Of a stretch of 64,000 nt of DNA, positions 42,955 to 50,319 are shown in pieces. Origin of the DNA: Lachnospiraceae bacterium (GTDB taxonomy: Bacteria; Bacillota; Clostridia; Lachnospirales; Lachnospiraceae); NCBI GenBank assembly GCA_902363445.1, contig CABJAB010000002.1:62001-126000 (forward strand), given 5' to 3'. The notes beneath the pieces are model-generated. The model did not search any database and had not been told where the DNA came from. It saw nothing but the letters and a program-made list of their open reading frames with translations. Both the position numbers and the translations under genes were made by a program. Within the stretch, counting starts at the first letter, position 1. Each line of letters begins with the position of its first letter.

Positions 42955-43965
42955 ATGATTTGTCCGAAATGTGGAAGAGAAACGGAAGGTAAATTTTGCA
43001 GCAGCTGCGGGACGCTTTTAACGGGGCCGGGGAGACGGACAGCGCGGCCGGCAGACGATTTTTCAGGCGTGGATTTTGTGCCGCAGGATGACGTCTGGGC
43101 TGCGGATGCTGGAGAGAGGCCTTTCCGGGAGGAAACGGACCTTGACGAGACGGTGGTGCTGGAACCGCTGGAGCAGTATGACGGAGAGGAACAGAGAAGC
43201 GTTTACCACAGGGAAGAAAATGAGTCTCCGGTATACCCGGAATACGAAGAGAAAAAGGAAAGCTCCGGAAAGAAATACGGTAAATACGGAAGAGATCCGT
43301 ATGATTCGGATTCACAAAAGAGATATCCGGAATACGGCGATATTCGCAGCGGAGAGAAACAGAGCGGGAAAAAGAGCCGTCCGGGGAACCGGACTGTTTA
43401 TGAGGAGCAGGTGACCAGAAAGAAGAAAAAGAAAAAAGGCCGCGCTGCGTCTTCCGTGAAATCTGTGGGAAGGGCGACGGGGAAGGCTGTCGGAGGAACT
43501 CTGGGCAGGATACTGCCGCTCGCCCTGCGTCTCGTGTCCTTTGTTCTGATGGGAGGGATGACCATCCGGCTTTTCACAGGCTTCTGGAGCCAGAGGGATG
43601 TGCTGGGTCCCATGACCCAGGTGGTTTCTGACCACAATTACGCGGCGGGACTCTACCTTATTCTGGCGGCGGCGCTATTGGCGTATGGCGTGATATCGGC
43701 CCTTTGGATACTCACGCGCAGGCGCATGGCCTGCGACGGCAGAATGAGAAGATTCGATACAGGGCGGGGACTTATTCCCTTTGTGATAGTTGCAGGGCTC
43801 ACATTCCTGGCGGCCAGGACGGCACTCTATCTGCCTGGAAGCCCCCATGTCCTGAGCGGCCTGGGACAGTTTTTCCTGGTGCTGGCCGCCAGCCAGTCCT
43901 GGGTCTATGTCTGCAGCGGCCTGGGAATCGTGTGTTGTGTTATACGGAAGATCCTGAGACATTAA
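42955..43965 (+). CDS. Zinc-ribbon membrane protein of unknown function
   Basis: A 336-residue protein. An N-terminal zinc ribbon (CPKCG and CSSCG) is followed by a long, charged, low-complexity stretch (about 25-165, rich in Glu, Arg, Lys and Tyr) and by four membrane helices in the C-terminal half. The layout is common in Lachnospiraceae, but no function is known. The start at 42955 follows AGGGG at a normal distance; ATG 42946 is possible. It is monocistronic with a strong terminator. Confidence 0.78.
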   Translation: MICPKCGRETEGKFCSSCGTLLTGPGRRTARPADDFSGVDFVPQDDVWAADAGERPFREETDLDETVVLEPLEQYDGEEQRSVYHREENESPVYPEYEEKKESSGKKYGKYGRDPYDSDSQKRYPEYGDIRSGEKQSGKKSRPGNRTVYEEQVTRKKKKKKGRAASSVKSVGRATGKAVGGTLGRILPLALRLVSFVLMGGMTIRLFTGFWSQRDVLGPMTQVVSDHNYAAGLYLILAAALLAYGVISALWILTRRRMACDGRMRRFDTGRGLIPFVIVAGLTFLAARTALYLPGSPHVLSGLGQFFLVLAASQSWVYVCSGLGIVCCVIRKILRH

Positions 43966-43982
43966 GGAGAGGGCGAAAGCTC

Positions 43983-44015
43983 CGGCCCGGCATATTTTGC
44001 CGGGCCGATTTTTTT
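43983..44015 (+). terminator. Terminator of the zinc-ribbon protein gene
   Basis: CGGCCCGGCA-TATT-TTGCCGGGCCG followed by a seven-base T-run. Confidence 0.9.
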
Positions 44016-44077
44016 ATACCTTGCCGCACGAAGGGCGCCTGCCCGCAGGGCATGAATTGAGGGATGCCTAGGGTATA
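44015..44077 (-). repeat. Small palindromic (REP-like) element, copy B
   Basis: An inverted copy of the element at 3659-3722, bounded by TATACC and GGTATA. The central CATGCCCT-CGGGC hairpin and CTTCGTGCGGC are kept; the hairpin loops differ. It lies between the terminator of the zinc-ribbon gene and the left end of long repeat copy 4. Confidence 0.7.
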
Positions 44078-44082
44078 CAACC

Positions 44083-44797
44083 AAATACTTTTTGCAATCA
44101 TTCCTGTAAAGTCTATACCAAGGCACCGGCAAAAGTTCCGGACCGTCACGATTTCGGTTCGCTGGCGATGCAGGGGCCGCTTTATCCCCGCTTCGAGAGT
44201 ACCGCTCACATGTCGACGGGAAATCTTTATGATTTCCCGTCTCCTGTTCGTTCAGAAACGGAATCGGTACTTCCGTTTCCGCCTCCCTCCGCTTGGGGAA
44301 TACCGGCCGCTGCCCTGCGGCGTTCACCTTTAGGCCGGCCCGGAATCTTTCTGCCGTTTTTCTTTCTGCCGCACCATTAAGGAAGGGCGCCATGTCCCTG
44401 ATTCCAGGAAAGGATTGGATATCTGCACAGCCCGCGCGCCTTATGGCAGCGGGCTGCGGTGGGCCGCTCCAATAGTTTTTATAACAAGCCGGGGTTTATA
44501 TTCGGTGCGGAAAGAAGAGCAAGAGGAACAATCCGATTCCATCGTAAGGCAAGCGCCGCAAAGCCGTTAGCAGAATCTTCCCGGCCGCAGGGAGGTAAAA
44601 ACCGAATTTCATGCAGGTTTTTATTGGAATCTGACATGGAAAAATATCGATTTATCCATGTCAGTTGGAAAGGACCGACCGGAGGCCGTAAAGATTCTGG
44701 TTACGGCTGCCAGCGAGCCGCCTGGATGGAAGCAGATTTCCTCCTGCCTTGTAAACCAGATTAAAAAAACTTGTTTGAAAGGTATTCAAAGGTATAC
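44083..44797 (+). repeat. Long structured intergenic repeat, copy 4
   Basis: The most complete copy in plus orientation, with the left end AAATACTTTTTGCAATCATT and right end AAAACTTGTTTGAAAGG. Helices are GACGGGAAATC/GATTTCCCGTC (from 44215), CAGCCCGC/GCGGGCTG (44428-44435 with 44449-44456) and CTGACATGGA/TCCATGTCAG (44631-44640 with 44655-44664). TTGCAA (44092-44097), 16 bases and TATACC (44114-44119) at the left end look like a promoter. The right end lies one or two bases from the trxA stop codon. With the small palindromic element it fills the 830-base gap. Confidence 0.85.
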
Positions 44798-44798
44798 C

Positions 44799-45110
44799 TT
44801 AACGGTACAGCATAGCCCTGATGTTTTCTTTGGACTGCACGCCTGCTTTCTGAGCCGTTACTTTTCCGTCCTTGAGTACGACGAGTGTAGGGATGCTCAT
44901 GATCCGGAACTGCCTTGCCAGATCTGCCTGTTCGTCAATATTTACTTTTCCGACGGTGATGTCCGGCCTTTCTCCGGCGAGGGCGTCTACCGCGGGAGAG
45001 AGCATACGGCAGGGGCCGCACCATTCAGCCCAGAAATCGAGCAGCACCGGCTGCGCTGAATTCATGATCTCTCTATGGAAATTTTGCTTTGTTATGGTTT
45101 TGACTGACAT
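44799..45110 (-). CDS. trxA: Thioredoxin
   Basis: A 103-residue thioredoxin with the WCGPC active site (Cys31, Cys34), the cis-proline loop SIPTLVVL and a typical length. It reduces disulfides of cytoplasmic proteins. No thioredoxin reductase gene is adjacent. It lies 66 bases after the Crp/Fnr-type gene, and a palindrome placed about 41 bases before its likely transcription start suggests direct activation by that regulator. Confidence 0.95.
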   Translation of the reverse strand: MSVKTITKQNFHREIMNSAQPVLLDFWAEWCGPCRMLSPAVDALAGERPDITVGKVNIDEQADLARQFRIMSIPTLVVLKDGKVTAQKAGVQSKENIRAMLYR

Positions 45111-45139
45111 ATTAATAACTCCTTATTTCTTTACTAAAT

Positions 45140-45182
45140 AGTATACGGAGAATTTCGATTCGGTTCTGTGACTGAGTCACAG
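45140..45182 (-). promoter_or_regulatory. Activator-type promoter of trxA with a Crp/Fnr-like palindrome
   Basis: On the minus strand, TATACT (45145-45140) has no recognisable -35 box. The perfect palindrome CTGTGAC-TGA-GTCACAG (45166-45182) is centred at 45174, about 41 bases before the expected start near 45133. That is the place of a class II Crp/Fnr site. The half-sites are TGTGA/TCACA with five rather than six bases between them. Confidence 0.65.
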
Positions 45183-45851
45183 ATAGCCTTTGAGCCGGCT
45201 GCGGTCGAGAATCCGGATCTTGCCGCGGGACAGGGAGACGATCCCTTCTCCGCTGAAATATTTAAGCATCCGGGAGACCACCTCTCTGGCGCTTCCGATG
45301 TAGCGGGCTATCTGATCATGGGTGTAGGAGACCGTATCGTTGCCGGTCTTTGCTGTCTCATCCCACAAAAAGATGGCGAGCCGCTTGTCTGCCCCCATAA
45401 ATAATATCTGCTGGATGGTCCACATGACGTCGGAAAACCGTTCGGTGGACAGCTTATAGGCGAACAATTCCACGTAGACATTCTGCTTCATCAGCCGGTG
45501 AAAAGCCGGAAGAGGCACGAGCAGGGCTTCTGTCGGTTCCACGGATTCTATCAGCACATCGAATGCGACGGCGTCCAATACGCAGGAGGCAGAAAGAATA
45601 CAGGTATCGCCTTTATACAGGCGGTACAAGGTGACTTCTCTGCCGTCATCGGAAAGGATATAGGTACGGACCTGCCCGGAGAGCACAAGAAGCATGCCGA
45701 TGCACATTTCATCGTGGCGGTGGATCAGGGATTCTTTCTCAAACTGTACAATAGAGCAGGAAGCGGTCAGTATTTCTTTTTCTTCTTCCGATAAATGCTC
45801 CCAAAAAGGGAAGCCGGTCTCTAAAATAGATATTTTGACATTCTGGATCAT
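45177..45851 (-). CDS. Crp/Fnr-family transcriptional regulator
   Basis: A 224-residue protein with an N-terminal cyclic-nucleotide-binding-type beta barrel (IGMLLVLSGQVRTYI, EVTLYRLYKGDTCILSAS) and a C-terminal helix-turn-helix (YTHDQIARYIGSAREVVSRML). An Fnr-type N-terminal cysteine cluster is not present; Cys32, Cys50, Cys84 and Cys90 are scattered, so redox sensing cannot be excluded. It is divergent from the Mrp/Mbh operon and upstream of trxA, with a Crp-like palindrome over its own stop codon. It probably controls trxA and perhaps the antiporter operon. Confidence 0.88.
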   Translation of the reverse strand: MIQNVKISILETGFPFWEHLSEEEKEILTASCSIVQFEKESLIHRHDEMCIGMLLVLSGQVRTYILSDDGREVTLYRLYKGDTCILSASCVLDAVAFDVLIESVEPTEALLVPLPAFHRLMKQNVYVELFAYKLSTERFSDVMWTIQQILFMGADKRLAIFLWDETAKTGNDTVSYTHDQIARYIGSAREVVSRMLKYFSGEGIVSLSRGKIRILDRSRLKGYL

Positions 45852-45923
45852 ATTTTCCTCTTCGGCGGATCCATTTGTTATCTTATTTATATGCCTTTTA
45901 ACAGGAAAATGGGAGGCGGAAAG

Positions 45924-45957
45924 TTCCCTTGTGTTTTCAAGGGAAGAGAGTTATACT
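45924..45957 (+). promoter_or_regulatory. Promoter of the Mrp/Mbh operon with overlapping inverted repeat
   Basis: TTGTGT (45929-45934), 17 bases, TATACT (45952-45957). The inverted repeat TTCCCTTG-TGTTTT-CAAGGGAA (45924-45945) covers the -35 box and half of the spacer, the usual place of a repressor site. The binding protein is unknown. Confidence 0.6.
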
Positions 45958-46003
45958 CTATAAGGGCGTTGGATGAGAATTCACAGGGAGGGGTTTCGTC
46001 AAG

Positions 46004-46468
46004 ATGTATCTTATATTTTTATCTTTCTGGATTATGTTGAATGGAAGATTTACATGGGAGATCTTTCTGTTTGGTCTGGCAATCTCGGCGGCAGTTTATT
46101 TTTTTATCTGCCGGTTTATGGATTACAGCCTGCGGAAGGATTTTTTGTTGTTGAAAAATACAGGCCTGTTTTTAGCTTTTCTGGGTGTTCTAGTCAAAGA
46201 AATCGCCAAGGCGAATCTGAATGTCCTGCGCCTGATCCTGTCTCAGAAATACCGGTCGGAGCCGGCGCTGGTATATTTTAAGACAGACCTCAAAAGCGGT
46301 ATCTGCAAAGTGCTTTTAGCCAATTCCATTACGCTGACGCCGGGAACCATTACCGTTTCCGTGGAAGGAAATGAGTTCTGTGTCCACTGTCTGGATAAGG
46401 ATATGGCAGAAGGGATCGAAGAGTCGGATTTCGTGCGGCTTTTACGGAAGATGGAGGCGGGCCGATGA
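46004..46468 (+). CDS. mrpE: Mrp antiporter subunit E / MbhA-like
   Basis: A 154-residue MnhE-type protein with three membrane helices in the first half and a soluble tail carrying the family's NSITLTPGTITVSVEG segment. It is the first gene of a ten-gene operon and overlaps the next gene by four bases. In Mrp complexes this subunit is needed for assembly and stability rather than carrying ions. Start after GGGAGGGG. Confidence 0.93.
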   Translation: MYLIFLSFWIMLNGRFTWEIFLFGLAISAAVYFFICRFMDYSLRKDFLLLKNTGLFLAFLGVLVKEIAKANLNVLRLILSQKYRSEPALVYFKTDLKSGICKVLLANSITLTPGTITVSVEGNEFCVHCLDKDMAEGIEESDFVRLLRKMEAGR

Positions 46469-46878
46469 CGGGGGCAGAGACACTTTATCAGGGAATTCTT
46501 ATGGCGTGTATGGTGGTCCTGGCCGTCTTGGTCCTGGTTTCCATTATACGTTCTGTCCGCGGGCCGAAGACCGCAGACCGGATCATCGCGGTCAATATGA
46601 TCGGAACGATGACGATCGTCATCATCGCAATTTTGTCTGTATATCTGAAAGAGAGCTATCTTGTGGATGTGTGCCTGATATATGCGATGATCAGCTTTCT
46701 GTCTGTGGTGGTCCTTACGAAGGTCTACACCGGGATATATCTGGAGAAAAAGGGGATCCGGGGAGATAAGGCCGCTATAGAGGATAATCTGGAGCATCAG
46801 GGATATCTGGAAAGGGAAGAGAAAGAGCCGGCCGGAGAACCGGAAAAAAAGCAGTCGGCGGAAAAGGAGGAAGAGTAG
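46465..46878 (+). CDS. mrpF: Mrp antiporter subunit F / MbhB-like
   Basis: A 137-residue protein with three helices and the family segment VRGPKTADRIIAVNMIG. The last 45 residues are a charged tail, which makes it longer than usual MrpF (about 90). The stop codon touches the next start (TAGATG). Confidence 0.92.
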   Translation: MTGAETLYQGILMACMVVLAVLVLVSIIRSVRGPKTADRIIAVNMIGTMTIVIIAILSVYLKESYLVDVCLIYAMISFLSVVVLTKVYTGIYLEKKGIRGDKAAIEDNLEHQGYLEREEKEPAGEPEKKQSAEKEEE

Positions 46879-47205
46879 ATGGAATGGGTACGTTTTGGAA
46901 TTTCGGCGGCGCTTCTGCTGTTTGGTATTTTGATGTTTCTGGCAGCTTCTATCGGAGTAAACAGGTTTCGCCGCGCTCTTAATAGGATGCACGCCGCCGC
47001 CCTGGGGGATACTCTTGGCATTCTTTTTGTGATCCTGGGCCTGATCATCTGGAAGGGCATTAGCTTTGACTCTCTGAAGCTTTTGCTGGTGGTGCTCTTT
47101 TTCTGGCTGGCCAGTCCCGTGGCAGGCCATATGATCAGCCGCCTGGAAGTGACGACGGATGAAGATTTGGGAGAGATCGAGGTGGAGCATCATGAGGATA
47201 TTTGA
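46879..47205 (+). CDS. mrpG: Mrp antiporter subunit G / MbhC-like
   Basis: A 108-residue protein with three helices and the typical GVNRFRRALNRMHAAALGDTLG segment. It overlaps the next start by 14 bases. In the complex it sits with subunits E and F. Confidence 0.92.
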   Translation: MEWVRFGISAALLLFGILMFLAASIGVNRFRRALNRMHAAALGDTLGILFVILGLIIWKGISFDSLKLLLVVLFFWLASPVAGHMISRLEVTTDEDLGEIEVEHHEDI

Positions 47206-47455
47206 GTTTTGCCTGCTGGCCGGGCTGATCGTATGCGCCTTGTCCGTAAGCTTTACGAAGAAGCTTTTGACATCCATTATCATCTATATGTCCTACAGTT
47301 CCATCATGGCTGTTATCTGGGTCATACTGCAGTCGCCGGACCTGGCGGTCACAGAAGCGGCCGTAGGGGCCGGCGTCACCAGTATCTTGTTTTTTGTGAC
47401 CTTGAAGAAAATCAGGGCCATCAGAGAGGAGAAGCAGGATGAGACTGAGGAATGA
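47192..47455 (+). CDS. MbhD-like subunit (DUF4040; equals part of the MrpA C-terminus)
   Basis: An 87-residue protein with three helices and the signature SPDLAVTEAAVGAGVTSILFF. In Bacillus-type Mrp this segment is part of the C-terminal end of MrpA; as a separate gene it corresponds to MbhD of archaeal membrane-bound hydrogenases. The separate gene is therefore a sign of the Mbh-like arrangement. Start at 47192 within the end of the previous gene. Confidence 0.9.
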   Translation: MRIFEFCLLAGLIVCALSVSFTKKLLTSIIIYMSYSSIMAVIWVILQSPDLAVTEAAVGAGVTSILFFVTLKKIRAIREEKQDETEE

Positions 47456-48416
47456 CTATGAGAAAAGCCGCTGGCGCCGCCTGGAAAAATGGGTGGACGG
47501 CGATATCGACCCTCTGGAAGGACGGATGGAGATCAAGCCTCCGGACGGAGAAAAGGAGGAAGATGCACAGCTTCCGGAAGAGGGGGAGCCCTTTATTGAT
47601 GAGGAAAAGATAAATTCTGTGGTTTATGATATGGCCCACAACAAGGAGCTTAAATTGTTCCGGATCATTTACCGGCTGGCTTCCGTGCTCCTTTGCGTGA
47701 CTCTCATCGGCGTGCTCTTATGGACGGTGGTATACCTGCCGGAATTCGGAAGCCCGGATAATCCCATCAACAATGAAGTCTCTGCCCGCTATATAGCAAA
47801 AGGAGTGGAGGAGACCGGCGCGACCAACTTCGTGACCGGCATGATACTGGATTACCGTGCCTTTGATACCTTTGGAGAGTCCTGCGTGCTGTTCATAGCG
47901 GCCACCTGTGTACTGGTGCTCATGCGCCTGGATAATTCCAGCAGCAAAGAGAAGATGAAGAAGAAAAAAGAGGAAGAAAATGACAGGCTGTATGAGCCGA
48001 AAAATGATCTGATCCTCCAGAAGGTATCCTGTGTTCTGGTGCCGCTCATCTTTATCTTTGGCATTTATATTATCCTGAACGGCCATCTGTCGCCTGGAGG
48101 CGGCTTTTCCGGAGGCGCGGTCATTGGATCCGGATTGATTTTATATCTGAATGCCTTTGGATTCAAGAAGACGGAGCGTTTCTTCACAGAGAAGACCTTC
48201 CGGCGGATCACCCTGGCGGCTCTGACCTTTTACTGTCTCGCCAAAAGCTATTCTTTTTTCACGGGGGCCAACCATATGGAGAGCGGAATTCCTCTGGGGA
48301 CGCCCGGTGCGATCTTGTCCAGCGGGCTGATACTCCCCTTGAATATCTGTGTGGGCCTAGTGGTGGCCTGCACCATGTATGCGTTTTATACCTTGTTCCG
48401 AAAGGGGGGGATGTAG
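47439..48416 (+). CDS. mrpB: Fused MbhE-like and MrpB/MbhF-like subunit
   Basis: A 325-residue protein. The first 70 residues are hydrophilic and acidic. Residues 80-165 form an MbhE-like unit with two helices and the EFGSPDNPINNEVSARYI and VTGMILDYRAFDTFGE motifs. A charged linker (165-190, lysine- and glutamate-rich) leads to an MrpB domain with HLSPGGGFSGGAVIGSG at about 216-232 and three further helices. MbhE and MbhF are separate in Pyrococcus, so this looks like a fusion. The next gene starts right after the stop codon. Confidence 0.9.
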   Translation: MRLRNDYEKSRWRRLEKWVDGDIDPLEGRMEIKPPDGEKEEDAQLPEEGEPFIDEEKINSVVYDMAHNKELKLFRIIYRLASVLLCVTLIGVLLWTVVYLPEFGSPDNPINNEVSARYIAKGVEETGATNFVTGMILDYRAFDTFGESCVLFIAATCVLVLMRLDNSSSKEKMKKKKEEENDRLYEPKNDLILQKVSCVLVPLIFIFGIYIILNGHLSPGGGFSGGAVIGSGLILYLNAFGFKKTERFFTEKTFRRITLAALTFYCLAKSYSFFTGANHMESGIPLGTPGAILSSGLILPLNICVGLVVACTMYAFYTLFRKGGM

Positions 48417-48791
48417 ATGCTCGCACATCTGGCGGCGAATATGGAAGAGACGGCGTCTATGATCTTATTTGGGATTGGATTTACGACGCTCCTGCTCCAT
48501 AAAAATCTGATAAAGAAAATCATCGGCCTGAACATCATGGATACCGCGGTATATTTATTTCTGGCGGCCAAGGGATACATATCCGGAAGAATGGTGCCGA
48601 TCCTGACTGACGGGATCACGGATCCGGCGGCGTATACGAACCCGATACCCGACGGCCTGGTGCTCACCGGGATCGTAGTGTCGGTCAGTGTGACGGCCCT
48701 GATGCTGTCTCTGACTATCCGTCTGTACAGGCGATATGGTTCTTTAGATCTGGATGAGATAGTCATGCAGTGGAGGAAGGAGGAGCGGTGA
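48417..48791 (+). CDS. mrpC: Mrp antiporter subunit C / MbhG-like (NuoK type)
   Basis: A 124-residue, three-helix NuoK-like protein. It has the PIPDGLVLTGIVVSVSVTALMLS segment in parts, with a conserved helix reading GIVVSVSVTALML. It overlaps the following gene by one base (TGATG). Confidence 0.92.
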   Translation: MLAHLAANMEETASMILFGIGFTTLLLHKNLIKKIIGLNIMDTAVYLFLAAKGYISGRMVPILTDGITDPAAYTNPIPDGLVLTGIVVSVSVTALMLSLTIRLYRRYGSLDLDEIVMQWRKEER

Positions 48792-50284
48792 TGGATTTTG
48801 TGTGTAATTTTCCGTTTTTCTCCATTATACTGGCGATGTTCTGCGGGATTCTGTCTTCTGTCTTAAAGGGGCCGTGGGCGAAGCGTCTCTGCCTGTTCAT
48901 GGTGACTGCTGTTCTTGTCATGTCCTCGGCTGTTCTGGCGTATACGATGAAGACGGGAACCAGTTATACATATTCGATGGGGCATTTTCCAGCGCCCTGG
49001 GGCAATGAGATTCGGGCTGGTGTATTGGAAGCTCTGACGGCCACCGGATTTTCCGTGATCATGCTCCTTTCGCTGCTGGGCGGTATGAGCCATATCTTTA
49101 CCGACGTGGAAGAGACGAAGACCAATCTGTTTTTCATATTAGTGGACCTTCTGATGAGCTCGCTTTTGGCCCTTATCTATACCAATGATTTGTTTACGGC
49201 ATATGTATTTGTGGAGATCAATACCATCGCGGCCTGCGGCCTGATCATGATAAAACAGGATGGGCACGGGATCGTAGCGGCCATCCGGTATATGGTTATG
49301 AGCCTTCTTGGCTCCGGCATGTTCCTGATCAGCCTGAGCATGCTCTACGATATCACCGGTCATCTGCTGATGGAGCCGGCCAAAGAAGCGGTGGGAGCCA
49401 TTGTGGCTTCCGGCTCCTATGAAGTGCCTCTGCTGGTGGTGATAGCGCTCATGTCTGTCGGCCTGGCCATAAAAAGCGGCCTATATCCGTTTCACTCGTG
49501 GATTCCGGAAACTTATGGATATGCCACGCCTGCGGCCAGCGCCATCTTGTCAAGCTTGGTATCTAAGGGATATATATTTCTGCTGATAAAAGTATTCTAC
49601 CGGGTGCTGGGATACGAGAATGTCGTGAGCAGCAAGGTGATCAATGCTCTGTTCGTATTCGGACTGGTCGGTATGATCGTGGGATCTGTAAAGGCTATCA
49701 AGCAGACGGACACGAGAAAGATGATCGCTTATTCCTCGGTGGCACAGATTGGGTATATTTATATGGGGATCGGCCTGGGGACGAAAGCCGGAATGGCGGC
49801 GGCCGTATTCCATATCTTTACACACGCGGCGACGAAATCTCTTCTGTTTATCAGTGCCGTGGGCCTTTATGAGGTGTCGGACGGAAAAGCAGATTATCGT
49901 AGTCTCAGAGGATCCGGCTACCGGAACAGAACGGCAGGCATTGCTTTCGCGGTGGGCTCGCTGTCCATGGTCGGGTTTCCGATGCTGTCAGGATTCATTT
50001 CCAAGCTGATGTTCGCCACGGCTGCGGTCCAGAGCCCGCATAAAATGGTGGCGACTATCCTCGGACTGGCGGTCAGCACCATATTGAACGCCATTTATTT
50101 CCTTCGCCTGGTCATAAGTATTTATTCTCCGGCGGAGAGGGAATATGGGGCCGACATGTCCCATCAGGCTTCCGGGAAGCTTAAAGTGGCGTCGTTATTA
50201 TTTATAATCGTAAATTTGGTGCTGGGCCTTTTTTCCCAGCCCATCGTCAATGCCATTGACGCCGGACTCAGTATGTTCGTATAA
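48791..50284 (+). CDS. mrpD: Mrp antiporter subunit D / MbhH-like (NuoL/M/N type), first
   Basis: A 497-residue protein of about fourteen helices from the complex I antiporter family. The central motifs include IKSGLYPFHSWIPETYGYATPAASAILSS in parts (lysine in IKSGL, HSWIP, ASAILS) and the RKMIAYSSVAQIGY helix. A glutamate in helix 5 (FVEINTIAAC) is kept. These residues form the ion path of antiporters. Its position after mrpC is as in both Mrp and Mbh operons. Confidence 0.93.
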   Translation: MDFVCNFPFFSIILAMFCGILSSVLKGPWAKRLCLFMVTAVLVMSSAVLAYTMKTGTSYTYSMGHFPAPWGNEIRAGVLEALTATGFSVIMLLSLLGGMSHIFTDVEETKTNLFFILVDLLMSSLLALIYTNDLFTAYVFVEINTIAACGLIMIKQDGHGIVAAIRYMVMSLLGSGMFLISLSMLYDITGHLLMEPAKEAVGAIVASGSYEVPLLVVIALMSVGLAIKSGLYPFHSWIPETYGYATPAASAILSSLVSKGYIFLLIKVFYRVLGYENVVSSKVINALFVFGLVGMIVGSVKAIKQTDTRKMIAYSSVAQIGYIYMGIGLGTKAGMAAAVFHIFTHAATKSLLFISAVGLYEVSDGKADYRSLRGSGYRNRTAGIAFAVGSLSMVGFPMLSGFISKLMFATAAVQSPHKMVATILGLAVSTILNAIYFLRLVISIYSPAEREYGADMSHQASGKLKVASLLFIIVNLVLGLFSQPIVNAIDAGLSMFV

Positions 50285-50319
50285 GGCGGGGTCAGGCTGA
50301 CAAAATAAGGGAGGGTATT

